Of a stretch of DNA of 64,000 nucleotides, positions 23,094-34,216 are shown in pieces. Made by a program: the position numbers and the translations under genes. The stretch is from Hordeum vulgare subsp. vulgare (Eukaryota; Streptophyta; Magnoliopsida; Poales; Poaceae). The stretch spans positions 205,185,689 through 205,249,688 of the forward strand of contig NC_058523.1 in assembly GCF_904849725.1 (NCBI RefSeq). The letters are read 5' to 3'. A model generated the notes under the pieces. That model saw nothing but the letters and a program-made list of their open reading frames with translations. It did no database searches and was not told where the DNA came from. The number at the start of each line of letters is the position of its first letter. Position 1 is the stretch's first letter.

Positions 23094-24017
23094 GTTGTCA
23101 CACGGTGCGAGCATGCACAATTGCAAGTCAAGGCATGTCTATACGGCACGACACGTGAGCTGGGTGTTCGGTAATTTCTTCAGAATCTCATGGCCCACTA
23201 ACCAATATTGACCATGAATCATGATGCATGTAATATTGAACATGAATCCTTGACAACTTAAGTTCTGCATGCACTGTGACTTTGAGGTTTGACATTGCCA
23301 TGCCCCTCACCCCTCGCCTCCTCATTTTTCCATAGACCCACGAACCATGGCCAGTGTTTGTTATTTTTGGCCCTTTCCAATGCTTCACCTTATACAAGTG
23401 CTAAGATTGCCATGTGGGCAAAAAATCTGATGTGGCAAGCTAATTAATTAGACAAAACAACCAAACAAACCAAATGTGATGTGACCTCATGAAGAAACAA
23501 TGCTAAGAGCGTGAACCTAGGCAAAACAATTAAATGAAAGAAGTCCACCAATGCATGAACAACTTTAGTTGCAAAATCATAAAATGGAGGATGCTTAGCA
23601 ACTAAAAGTTAAGCACCAATACATTGAAGGCTTTAGTTGCTAAACTTTTAATGTGCTTAGCACCTCATGTAAGCATCTTTGCATTAGAAGAGGCCTTAGA
23701 GAAAATACACCTGAACAAGGACGTCTTATATCCTACGATTATCGTGGAAATCAGTAATCACTACAATGAAAAGGGAATACGATATAAAGCAAACAAGGAA
23801 AAAATACAACGAAAACCATATTTACCATTTTTCTTCCTTTGATTGCACGTTGTCCGTCCGAGATTGAAAGTTGTACCTAACCAGCTGTAAGGGAAAGAGA
23901 CGCATGCAAACGTCATTGTCATAACAGGTTCCAAAGACTGAGGTTCATATACCAAGCAACCCATGCTTGCAATCCTTCAGCACCAACTAGAGAGGTGGAT
24001 TTACCAAGCCATGCAAC
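23094..24017. other. Unassigned intergenic DNA
   Basis: Low-complexity, AT-rich sequence downstream of the phosphatase gene. Around 23590-23660 it contains inverted copies of TTAGTTGC/GCAACTAA and repeated TGCTTAGCA words, which suggests an old MITE, but I cannot delimit termini. No credible gene. Confidence 0.3.
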
Positions 24018-24185
24018 CAGTGATGGAGGTTCATAGGGGCCAACCTGGTCTATGACCCCAGCTCACAAGTAAACAAGTATATATCACTTATTAGGACCAT
24101 TTCACTATAAAAAATGGTAGTTATGTTTGCCCCGTCCCCCTTAGAGCTCATGCCCCCCATGATTTCGGCTCAAGCTCCACCACTG
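24018..24185. mobile_element. hAT-type MITE, 168 bp
   Basis: The ends read CAGTGATGGAG and CTCCACCACTG, imperfect inverted repeats of the CAGTGGCGGAG type found in hAT elements. They are flanked by CATGCAAC (24010-24017) and CATGCAAA (24186-24193), an 8-bp target duplication with one mismatch, the length expected for hAT. No coding capacity. Confidence 0.7.
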
Positions 24186-24861
24186 CATGCAAAATAACAA
24201 ACTGAAAAAGAAAATTGAAAGAAGATGTCTAAGTCGCCACTCCAAGAGCGAGGCTACAATTGATAATCAATAATGGGCTAGGAAGGGAAAACTACCTCAT
24301 TCGGTTCACACGATTTTGAAAAGCTAGGCATACTCCAATATCTTACATGGTTTTGGTTTGTTCGATTGTGCGACATGAAAATAAAGATGGTTTGAGTGGA
24401 TTTTATAATCTCGAAGGGATGTAGTATACATGGATTTTTACAAGCAAATAAAATAATTTTTTACAAGGTTCAGTTGTACAAATCAAACGACTCATATAGG
24501 AAACAAAATCCAAAGAATTATAATCCTTTAAGGACCCATTTGGGACTGCTCGCTGCCTAAAATTCATCTCTGCTCAAAAAAAAAAGCAAGCCATGCGGAG
24601 TAGCTCAACGTTCCCACTCCACAAAAAATAAAATTTGATGTACAACTCCCTTTTTTCGTGAAGCTCTTCACAGGGTGCTTCAAAAACTCTTAGTTCAAGG
24701 AATCCTCGTGGAGTTGGAAAAAATTAACCATCATTGCCACCGATAAAGTGGATAACCCTTCATTTTATATCCCCGTGTTACTAGTAAAATAGACCTTTCC
24801 CACCAAAATTTTCTAATATTAAAGCTGGAGCTAACTGTAAGCCAAACATGATAAATTGCTA
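24186..24861. other. Unassigned intergenic DNA, probably old MITE sequence
   Basis: Segments such as CTCATTCGGTTCACACGATTTTG (24297-24319) with CCTTTAAGGACCCATTTGG (24528-24546) resemble the two ends of a short non-autonomous transposon, and 24640-24720 resembles another dispersed grass repeat. I could not fix boundaries or target duplications. Confidence 0.3.
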
Positions 24862-25089
24862 CTCCCTATGTTCACAAATATTGTTCTGGATATTTTAGTA
24901 TAGACTATAATATTGACAAATATTGTTCTGGATATTTTAGTATGGACTACAATGTTGACAAATATTGTTCTCGGTATTTTAGTATGGACTACATATGAAC
25001 TGAAATGAATGAACAAACACACCAAAACATTTCTATGTATATTCGATTCCAAAAAAGTTGGAACATCTTATATTTGTGAACGATGGATG
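24862..25089. mobile_element. Stowaway (Tc1/Mariner) MITE with internal triplication
   Basis: Left end CTCCCTATGTTCAC after TA (24860-24861). Right end GTGAACGATGGATG before TA (25090-25091). The termini are imperfect Stowaway inverted repeats. The left half contains three tandem 42-bp units (see separate entry). Confidence 0.7.
24874..24999. repeat. Three tandem 42-bp units inside the Stowaway MITE
   Basis: Units start at 24874, 24916 and 24958, each beginning ACAAATATTGTTCT. Units 2 and 3 share TATGGACTAC against TATAGACTAT in unit 1, so they have diverged slightly. Confidence 0.85.
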
Positions 25090-26128
25090 TATTTGGTAAA
25101 GCTATAACTCCTGAATGAAACTGCTTCAAAGTAGATTTAATGTACTGAAGCAACCCTAGACATACCCTACTTTTTGCCAGTTTGACAATGAATTTAGGGT
25201 GATGAAAATGGGAACGTGAGAATAAAGAAGAGAGTTGAAGGATTAAACTTGACAAATTGCCTTCCCGCACCTCTTTGTGTGTGACTCTCGGGAGCACATG
25301 CGATAGGGTTTCCTTGCCTCCTATCGACGCCTCCTTCTTACCTCCCGTTGACGCCAAATCCGACATGTCGCGTCTCTTGTGGCCTTATGGCCATGGAGGC
25401 ACAGTACATCCAGCCCTGGCTGGTGAGAGGACTATGTTTTTAGGTACTTTTTCCAATTTGATTAGGTTTTGTATCCTATTCAAGAGGACGAGCCAGTGAC
25501 CATTTACTGAAGATGGATTAAGATTCTCCCTGATCTAGTCTTCATCCTAATGGTGCGTCTAGTATAGTCAGAGGGCGTGCATAGTGTCTACACGGATCAT
25601 ACGAGATTCGGTCTGTGTTTGTCTTCGGTCATCCACATGGACCCGGTCTTCGTTCTTCGATGTTCGTGTGCCTACATGTTGGATCCTTTCGATCTACGCT
25701 CCTTTTCATCGACGATGGCTGATGTTCTGATGAGTTGGTCTTGTGCGGCTTTAACATGACGATTTTTAGACTGTCCAGTACAACAAGATTTGCCTCATTT
25801 CAATGAGGGAGGGTTGATGATGACGGCATGCCTTGGTTCAGTCTAGTGTTTGTAGTCATTGTTAGGTGATCGACATACCTAGATATTTTTTATTAATTAT
25901 AGTGTGCTTTGAACTATCTTGACAGTTAATGAATACTTACTCCGTATGATAATATTTGTTGTTTGAAAGAAGTAATCTAATTCTTTTCAACAATAAAAAT
26001 TTAGAAACGGAGGAAATATGGGAGTCGCACGTAAACTTGAACAACCATCCACTGAGGATACGCAGGGACTCCGCGAACATTTCTCTTGAGCCGAAAACTA
26101 TGCCACACAAACCTAATGTAGAGAAGTA
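25090..26128. other. Unassigned intergenic DNA
   Basis: Short frames only. 25300-25880 reads like a dispersed grass repeat I have seen downstream of LINE-like sequences, but I cannot place it in a family. 25941-26012 has a weak Stowaway-like pattern (ACTCCGTATGAT ... AACGGAGGAAATA). Confidence 0.3.
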
Positions 26129-26186
26129 TTCCCTTCGCTCCAAAATAAATGTCTTAACTTTGTACTAACCTTAGTATAAAATTATA
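26129..26186. mobile_element. Half Stowaway MITE
   Basis: GTATTCCCTTCGCTCCAAAA followed by TAAATGTCTTAACTTTGTACT matches one half of the common Stowaway type with CTCCCTCCGTCCCAAAATAAG ends. It breaks off where the next, complete Stowaway begins; no second half follows. Confidence 0.5.
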
Positions 26187-26345
26187 CTCCCTCCGTTCCT
26201 AAATATAAGACTTTTTAAAGATTACACTATGGATTAGATACGGAGCAAAATAAGTGAATCTACATCCTAAAATATGAATACATACATCTGTATGTAGTTT
26301 ATAATGGAATTTTTAAAAGGTATTATATTTAGGAATCGGAGGGAG
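26187..26345. mobile_element. Stowaway MITE, 159 bp
   Basis: Ends CTCCCTCCGTTCCTAAATATAAG and its near-perfect inverse ATTTAGGAATCGGAGGGAG, flanked by TA at 26185-26186 and 26346-26347. It lies about 160 bp beyond the stop codon of the phosphatase gene and may fall within its 3' UTR or polyadenylation region. Confidence 0.85.
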
Positions 26346-26503
26346 TAGTAAGCACGAGAGAGTATTTGAAAGAAAAACAAAACCCCGGCAAAAAGGAGAA
26401 CGGAAACATGTACAAGATGCAGCTGAACGGCCGGCCTTTTGCCGGAGTCTAAGCCTGAGTATCTTCGAGCGACCCCTCTCCTTCTCCTTGCGCGCCGCGC
26501 CGG

Positions 26504-29500
26504 CTAGATCTTCCTAGCCGCTGCGTCGTGCAGGAAGAGGCAGACCGCGGAGCAGTCGTCCACCCGTGACGATGGGTACTTGGTCTTCCACCTCTGCACC
26601 GCCGCCTCCGCCACGGCCTTGGACGCGTGCTGCTTCCGCGGCGTGGCGCAGACGATGGACACCACCTCCTCGTTGCTCAGCACGTCCCACACCCCGTCCG
26701 TCGCCAGGATGATGAACAGGTCCGCCTCGCTTATCCGGTGGCCCGTCACCTGCGGCGTCGAGATGACGCCATGGTGCTTCAGCCTCGAGTCCCCCAGCGC
26801 GCGCGCCATGGCCAGCCCCGGGAGGTTCTCGCCTGGCAGCCACACCCGCATCACGCCCGGCTCCTCCCTCAGCGCGAACACGCGCCCCTCGCACCTCTTG
26901 ATCCTCTCCGCCTCCTCTGTGACCAAACCAAACCTTAATTAATTACTCCATCGCTGCAAAATCATGCAATGCAATGGCCAATGAAAGAATGCAATGGCCC
27001 GAGGTAGGTGTGCTAGCTACTCACCAGGTAGGCCGGGCTTCTGGTCAGTGGTAAGCTGCACGGCCTTTAGGTAGCAGGCCCCTGACATGGTGGCAAGAAC
27101 CGCCCTCGAGTCGCCGAGGTTGGCAATGATCAGATCCTTCCCCTGTTACCAATCAAATTCAAGACCACATGGACTCTTTGTAAGATGATAATAAGCATAT
27201 ATATATAGAGAGAGACCGATTGCTGCAGCCTGCAGAGGACATTTTTGTGTGTAACTAATTGATTATTCCTTTATAAAAAAAACTAATTGATTATTACCTG
27301 CTTGATGGCACACACTGCCGTGGTGCCACTGAAGGCGCAGTCCATGTTGGCCTGCAGCTTGAGCTCGTTGTCCATGGCCTTGAATGCATTGGTGCAGGCC
27401 TCCGTCCACTCCTCCAGCATCTGCGACGGGTGCGGCGACGAGTTGCCGCTGCTGTCCGCGGAGGACGACGGCGAGGCGTCGCTGAACACGGGGTCGTCGG
27501 CGTTCGCCTCCGCGTCGGCAAGGAGCAGCGCGTTCCGGTGGCTCAGGACCATGAAGGGGAGGTAGTCCCTCACCAGCTTGCTGACCAAGTGGCCGCACCT
27601 GCCGTGGCCGTCGAACACGCCGCAGAACACGCCGTCCTCCATGCCGAATCCCTGGTGATAAACAAAGCAAAATTGATGCAATTGTTGAGACATTGAACCT
27701 GGAGATTCTGAAATATATTCGGAAGGTAGTTAAAAACTCGAATCCACCACCTTCAACATAGGCATAGCATCAGTGTATAGAACTCTACCGTGTTGCCCAA
27801 ATGTCGACTTGACATAGACATAGCGTCGGTGTATAGGACTACTGTTGCCCAAATGTCAACTTTTATTTCATGTTTTTGATTGACTTTTGAATTGGCCGTG
27901 TGCATCTTAGTTAGAGACCGTTTACAGTACAATATTAACCGTTTATTTATATGTATGGACGGCCCAGATATGAAAATACTACTGCAGATTTTCGGTAGTA
28001 TATTTTGGGTTGAGGGACAGTTTCGTTGTAGCAAAAAACTGCTGAGCCGGGCTGCTAGAGCGGCAAAAAACAAGGATGGGTTCTGCAGCTCAGCAGCCAG
28101 CACCAAACCTGCTGAGTGCTGAGTCAGGTACATTTCCTCGGGAGGATTATGCTACGGCTGTCAATCTCAAGCACGGTGTTTGGGAGCACCAGCCATGGCG
28201 TTTGAGGATTTCCACAACGGCCCAAAGGAACCGATCTACCGCCGTCTGAAGATCGTATGACGGAGAGAGGACCGCCGAGCAGCTGCGTCTTCAAAGATCT
28301 TGGGTCGGCGACCGGAGTCGGGGAGACGGAGCGGCTGGCCCTGTTCGACTGTCGCGACGGCTGCCAGGCTACTAGGGTAGTGACCGGAGTCTGGGACAAG
28401 GATCGGTCAACCTGTGCTACTGTGCGACGGCAGCCGGGCTGCTAGGGCGGCAACAGAAGGAAGAACTGCGTGAGAGTGAGGGGGCATACCTACGAATTAA
28501 GATAAAGATTTTTTTTTCCAGAAGATGTGATTACTTATGTTATCAATAATTGCAGTTGCTTACATTGTTAACCATAACAATTATCAGTATGAAATGACAA
28601 ATCTACCCTAACAGCCAAATTACCAGAATGTCCTAATAACCATTGGATCAATTATATATTACCCACTATATTCAGTAGTATGATGTACCTAAAAAAATTT
28701 CTTAGTTATGCAGAGAGCGGTTACAATTTGTGTCCGCTTGATGCATCATTCTGACATGATAAAACTGACCTTTATCGAAAAGGTTAAAAACTGGAATGGT
28801 AGGTGAGGTTAGTGGTGTTCGGTAAAGCAATCTTTGGAACACATGGCTGCTTCGGGAGCAGGTCACAACTCACAAGGATCACATGGCGTCCCTCTTTTCG
28901 ATATAGATCACATCACATGGTGCAATGAGTAGCTGCTTCTGAATCTGAATGATTTCACTCTTTTGGTGTGACGACAATGCTTTGCACAACAAAACTAGTA
29001 TACTCATCATTAATTAGGAATTTCCTTTACAATCCCTCTAACAAGAATTACTACAAATGAAAAATCCTAAAAAAAGAATTATACAAATGAAAAGGATTGG
29101 ACACTTTGTCCGTTGAACCTCCTAGAGCTAACAATTACAACCTTTCCCCTTTCATTTGTAAAATGATTTGTGGTACAAGATAGATACAGTTCCTGGAAAC
29201 TGTTAAACACCTTCCCCTAAAAAAAACTGTTGAACACCTAAATAGGTAGTAATACAACTATTGTTTATTGTTGGTTTTAGGTCTTACCGGGCTGGTGCAA
29301 ATAGCTAAAACTAACGGGCAATTTTTTTTTTCTTTTGGAACGGCAGGCACAGTAGTTAGGATTAGACAGGGCAGAAGCGAGAAAACTAGGTGGAGTAATT
29401 TAACCGCAAAAAAGATTGTACTAGTCCAGTTGTGGTGTTGATGGAAATATCTGTACAGTGTTGAGCCACCACAGAACCTTTGAAGAGAAACAAACTATTA

Positions 29501-30056
29501 TACAGCCACACAAACAAAAAAAAAAACTGCCACTAGCAACAAGAACACGCCTCAAAGTAAGCATATAGCCCACTAATCGAAACCACATAGCATGCGCACC
29601 CCAGCTGACGCAATAAATACACAAATTCCAGGAGATGTTGGAGAAATAATAAAGAATCACATAGAAAAAGAAGAAGATCCGGATATAACTGGACAAGGAA
29701 TTAGGAAGATGCTGTGATGAGCAGACAGGCTTCCAGCTGGCCTCAACTCAAGAAAACCCAAGCAGAGTTAGAAGAGCGACAATTGGAGCGCAAAATGGAA
29801 CCTATACCCAATCAAGATCAAGCACGAGAAAGTAGATACCGGATAGAGCCAGAGGTGGCGTGGAAATTACTACTACCTGGCAGAGGATGACTGCGTCCTG
29901 GTTGGGGCCTTTCTTGCCCTTCTGGGAGAAGAGGGAGGCCACCTTCCTCGGCGACGACGCGCCGCCTCCTCCTTCCTCGTCCATCACATACACGATGCTC
30001 TCGTCCGCATCCTGCCCCTGCTGCCCGAGGTGCTCCGAGGACGCGCAGATCCCCAT
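26504..30056 (-). CDS. Protein phosphatase 2C (PP2C), four exons, 354 aa
   Basis: Mn/Mg-dependent serine/threonine phosphatase. Exons: 29877-30056, 27298-27651, 27025-27142, 26504-26916; all introns are GT-AG and the joined frame is open for 354 codons, a normal PP2C length. Motifs in order: KGKKGPNQD (D54), VFDGHG (74-77, metal-binding D74), FSGTTA (168-172), LGDSRA (188-192), ARALGD (to D260), ATDGVWD (D291 in the metal centre), and VDDCSA (D337/D338). The N-terminus MGICASSE has Gly2, Cys4 and Ser6, a good N-myristoylation and palmitoylation context, so membrane attachment is likely, as known for some plant clade E PP2Cs. The start at 30056 is supported by this motif. No disabling change is seen; it looks functional. 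The precise substrate and orthologue cannot be named. Confidence 0.95.
27652..29876 (-). other. Intron 1 of the PP2C gene (2.2 kb)
   Basis: Donor GTAGTA after codon 60 and acceptor CACCAG before GGATTCGG. It is much larger than introns 2 (155 bp) and 3 (108 bp). It contains a tandem duplication at 27755-27862 and a GC-rich island at about 28130-28460 with repeated GCCGGGCTGCTAG words, which looks like inserted sequence, but no termini were identified. Confidence 0.85.
27755..27862. repeat. Tandem duplication in PP2C intron 1
   Basis: 27755-27810 and 27811-27862 share CATAG-CATAGC, GTGTATAG and TGTTGCCCAAATGTC with small differences and a 4-bp length change. Confidence 0.8.
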
Positions 30057-30271
30057 CAGGATCCTTGAAGAATCAGGACCCTTGAAGATTCTTCTGCGGG
30101 GAGGGGGGAGCAAGAGCAAGAGCAGCCTCCGGTCTGATGCGCTGTGCCTCCGCTGGTCTGAATTGTTTAAGAAGCCATGGGTCCGCAGATTCCAAGGGGA
30201 GGGAGGGAGGGAGGTGGTCAGCGGCAAAGGAAGGAAGGAAGACACAGGTTGAGGGAAGAAAGCTGTGGGCG

Positions 30272-30279
30272 TTTTAAAG
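30272..30279 (-). promoter_or_regulatory. Candidate TATA element of the PP2C gene
   Basis: The - strand reads GCTTTAAAACG about 220 bp upstream of the start codon, in an otherwise GC-rich stretch. A start site about 30 bases downstream would give a leader of roughly 190 bases rich in CCTTCC and CTCC. This is position-based inference only. Confidence 0.35.
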
Positions 30280-30539
30280 CGGGGGCGGAGGGATTAGGAT
30301 CGAGACGGAGGGATTAGGACTGTGATTAGGCAAGTGGTGGTACAATAATGGATGCTAGTGGTAGGCTCATGAGAGAGAGATGTCATGCACGAGGTTTTGG
30401 CGCTCGCGTCGCGTGAACCCGTCCCGTGGGCCGGCTCCGGTCCTGTTTCTTAATGCTGCCTATTTTTACTCAGCAATTTCGGTCCGTATCCGCGCTGCTC
30501 TAAAAGGAAGTGTTTCATCCGGAGATAGATGGAGTACTA

Positions 30540-30754
30540 CTCTTTCCATCTCAATTTACAAGTCCCACATATATATCTAGGTCATCAATTTGACCGATTT
30601 AATAAAAGACATATATAACAAAAAATACGTCATTATAAACTTTAGATGTGCTATTTTTTAATGATATAATTTTTATGTTAAACAATATAATTTATATAAG
30701 TCAAATTGATGATTTAGATATACGTACATACCTTCTAAATTATGACAAAGGGAG
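30540..30754. mobile_element. Stowaway-type MITE, about 215 bp
   Basis: Left end CTCTTTCCATCTCAATTTA after TA (30538-30539). Right end, inverted, CTCCCTTTGTCATAATTTAG before TA (30755-30756). Subterminal segments AGGTCATCAATTTGAC and GTCAAATTGATGATTTAG are also inverted copies. It sits in the upstream region of the PP2C gene, about 480 bp from the start codon. Confidence 0.65.
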
Positions 30755-30992
30755 TATTTGAATTGCATGGCCGGCGTCGGCAATCATTATTCGTGTTCTT
30801 TCTTTGAGTCTGTTTTCCTTTTTTATTATGTCGTCACGTTTGTCATGTATGCTAGACCACACATAACATGTCCTTTCAGGGACAATTTTCAGTTTTTTGA
30901 CTTTTTTAAGAAGTTGATTCACATCTGTTGTAAAATTTTCACGATCTGATCATTTTCTTATCATCGGATCTTTTGACGATAGTATATGACAA

Positions 30993-31209
30993 CCTACCGT
31001 CGAGATCCCCGACGATAGGAAAATGGCCTACCACCACCGTAACGGCTGGCGATAGCATGTATAACCCTATCACCAGGGGGTCCAACGATAGGTATGCACG
31101 CACACTATGTGTGTAACCTAGAATTTTTTTGTGATAGACGTGCAACCCTATTGCCAGGAATCTCGACGGTAGGTTGTTATACGCTATCTCCATGGACCCC
31201 AACGGTAGG
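30993..31209. repeat. Cluster of five imperfect palindromes
   Basis: Five related 26-29 bp motifs of the form CCTA(C/T)CGTCG...CGACGATAGG begin near 30993, 31027, 31066, 31147 and 31184. Each can fold into a short stem-loop. They look like repeats inside or at the end of an unidentified DNA transposon. Confidence 0.6.
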
Positions 31210-32350
31210 AAAAGAGTCAGATCCCAAAACTTTTGCACAGTAGGGTCAGATCTGGCTAAACTTCATCAAAATGGTTAAACATGAAAACTGTCCTCCGCTC
31301 AGCTGACGTATCACATTCACTTGGATGTACTAGTATCTGCAACTGCTACAACTGTCATATGGAACTCCAATGAAGGCTCTGAAACTGGCATAATCATGCC
31401 GTTGGTGCACGGTGATCGAGTACAATTTTTTCCATATCAAATCAATTGCTAGGAGGGGGAGAATCTCATAGAGGCTCTCACAGCCGATGGGGTGATTTGC
31501 CGTGGAGCAGAAACACAAAGAGAAGATCCCAGCAAAAAGAATTTGTAGCTTGCAAGGTAGGTCGACGGTCACGGAGTCAACTTTCAACTTGGAGACGCTT
31601 GGCCTTTCGACTGTTGATCCGAATGTCTTTGGAGGGAGTTAACTGGATGGAACTATCATCGACACGTTGTAACGTAGCAGTAGCACTAGTCGCATCTGTT
31701 GCAAGTCAGTATTAATTCAAAGCCCAGTTGTTGTAGAAAGGACTGACCATCGTATAAGCGTGTATTGACGTTGTATGTAACAGCCCGGGACCACCTGTCA
31801 GGCGACATGCTGGCCAACCAGCATGTGCCGCTTCGCTGACTAGGACGAGGCCGACATTGTCGGTCTAGGCCGAACCGAGTCGAACCTCCTGACAAAACCT
31901 AGATCGCGTATCCCCTCTCCCTATCCTCTCCAAGCGATGAAAGCAGTGACAATAGATGTAGCAGCGCTGGTTGTGTGGGCGGCTACTGAGACCTTCCCGG
32001 CCTCGGGAGCGATGCACACACCGGTCTCGACGACGCATGTTCTTCCTACTACTGTAGCGGCGAGGAGGAGGAGGAGGAATTGCCGCTGTCCATGGAGCAA
32101 CGTGTGCGTCTCGCTTGAATGTGGGTCGCTAACCCTACCACGAAGCCATCAGTGGACCCATGAAGTTGTTGGAGTGGTGAAAGTCTCTCTCCTCTCGTGT
32201 TCAAATTGGTAGCTAGGGTTAGTGTTGTAAGTACCAAAAAAATCATTTTGCTATCACTTGTAGCTTGGGTGATGCTATTTGGGATGCTAGGATTCACTTT
32301 AGTACTCGACATAACTTGGATAGGAAGATAAGTAGCTCAAATGTCACTTT
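31210..32350. other. Unassigned DNA upstream of the MULE remnant
   Basis: No convincing gene. 31777-31850 (TGTAACAGCCCGGGACCACC onward) resembles the start of an LTR or transposon but has no partner. 31930-32345 may be the 5' part of the MULE. Confidence 0.3.
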
Positions 32351-34216
32351 TTGGATTTGTATGCAATGATGCACACACTAGGATTTACATCTTGTGATGA
32401 ACTGTACCACATGACAAATATAGGTCTAGGAGATCAGAGAGAGCAAGGCCTAGAATTGATTGACACAAACATCAAATTGCAGCAACTCAAGAAGTGGTAT
32501 CAGGACAGTTTAGTTCATAATTCGGTAGTGAGGGCAACAGCACCTGTCAGTACTTTAAATCATAGAGTAGACGAGTTAGCTATAGTCTTATATCAACCAC
32601 CTCTTGTGTATGGTCTTAGTGAGCCTGTTGTACTTGCTATTGATCATCATGGTGCAGTATTTCACAGTCAGTGTAACAATAGTAGTAAAGTGGAACCTAC
32701 TCAACCTACTGCTATGTGCACACAAGAGAGTAGACATGTTAATAAGGGGAATTTGAAAGCTATTCTCGAGGAAGAGGCATTGTTAGAGGAGGGATATAGG
32801 AGTAATTATTACTCCGAGGGTGCTTATGACAATTATAATAACCCTTTATGCATGGAGAAGTACATGATCGCTGAAGACACACAAATAATAGTGGGGGAGA
32901 GACTAGCAGAGGAAGAAGATGAAGCTTTAGATGAAGAGTCAGAAGAGGAACAACTACACTATGAGGGTGACACTGAGTTTGAGGGTTTGTTTGAGATGGA
33001 GGGGCGGGAGGAGGAGGAGGAGGAGATGAATGTTGTTGCAGGAGAAGAACCACCCATGCAACAACTTGCAAAGAAGAGGTGAAAGGTGCAAGTTAGGAGA
33101 GGCCCCACCACTAGGTTACACTCTAGTATGTTAGAGGAGTTGAAACCCGATTTCAATCCTTCATATGATGTAGAAGATCTTGGGTTGCTGTTTCACAATG
33201 AAGATGATGGATACAAGGCACCATCATTTACCCTACAAAAAGGCACGAAGAGTAGGGCCAAGAAAAGGAAATCTAGGATATGGTAAGATGACAAACTCGA
33301 GCAACCACAACAACAGTTATGTATGTACATGTGGTTTAAGAATCAACAACAATTCCATGAAGCATCGTTGATCTTGCACATTACACATGCCAGAAATTTC
33401 CGGTACCACAGAACTCAGACAAAAAGGATCATTGCATGTTGCAAACAAGAGCACTGACGATTCTATATAGTTACTTCAGTTATGAAAAGGGGAAAAGACA
33501 TTTTCTATAAAAAAGATGAGGTTGCAACACACTTTCCCTAGCAGTACATAGTCATCTAGGGTTAGTGCAAAGTGGCTTGCAAATACTCCCTCCATTCCTT
33601 TATGTAAGGTGTATAATTTTCGGCGCGGTGATCAAGGCACATAATAATAGAGGTGTTAGGTCAAATTTACCCTTGACAAATTTATTGGTTAGTGGCAAGT
33701 AAATCAATGAGTCTAGGAAAGTAAGAGATATACGCAATCGAGAGAGAGAGATAGTTTCCTTTTTCTGATACAATTAAAGATACACGCAATCTCGAGAGAG
33801 ATACTTTCCTTTTTCTAGAGGGCTAATAAGGGAATTACAAGGATTTACAAGAAATGCACCTTACATTGTGGAATTTTATCAAAAAACAAATACACCTTAT
33901 ATAAAGGAATGGATGGAGTACCTATGAGTCATTGTTCAGGTTTGATCCAACCACTAGCATAGCCACTATGATTGAAAACTGCCATGAGAAGTATGGTGTT
34001 GATGTGCTGAGGCACATGGCCTATAGGGCCAAAAACCTTGTTGTGGAAGTAGTTTTAGGAGAGCACAAGCAACGGTATCCCAAGCTGTGGGACTATGCTC
34101 AAACCATCATGGATACAAACCCTAGAAGTAGAGTTGTGTTACAACAATCACTCCAAAACCTACTATAAAAATACCACTTGAAGGACCAAGGTTTCATGTT
34201 ATGTTGTTCTACATTA
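32351..34216 (+). pseudogene. Mutator-like (MULE) transposase, N-terminal part
   Basis: 32351-33082 is open for 243 residues and ends in an acidic region (EEEDEALDEESEEE and GREEEEEEMN). A TGA at 33080-33082 interrupts it; the frame continues with RRGPTTRLHSSMLEELKPDF and a basic KSRAKKRKSRIW stretch. 33300-33580 reads MWFKNQQQFHEASLILHITH and KRIIACCK, the MuDR DNA-binding domain, with a stop and frameshifts. It resumes after a MITE at 33919 with SLFRFDPTTSIATMIENC and HMAYRAKNLVVEVVLGEH. A further shift near 34140 precedes GPRFHVMLFYI, after which homology is lost. The MULE catalytic domain and SWIM finger are absent. Assignment is from the DNA-binding domain sequence. Confidence 0.75.
33586..33918. 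mobile_element. Stowaway MITE inserted in the MULE coding sequence
   Basis: Ends CTCCCTCCATTCCTTTATGTAAGGTGTA and its inverse TACACCTTATATAAAGGAATGG then ATGGAG, flanked by TA at 33584-33585 and 33919-33920. It splits the MULE codons reading ...KWLAN and TYESLF...; with one TA removed the two sides are in register. Confidence 0.88.

Noticed and set aside
25257..25759. Possible small genes downstream of PP2C
   Set aside because: Short, unrelated frames; the DNA resembles a dispersed repeat rather than a gene.
26514..26894. GC-rich frames overlapping the last PP2C exon
   Set aside because: Alternative registers of a true exon with high GC in third positions; Arg/Gly/Ala-rich composition and no motif.
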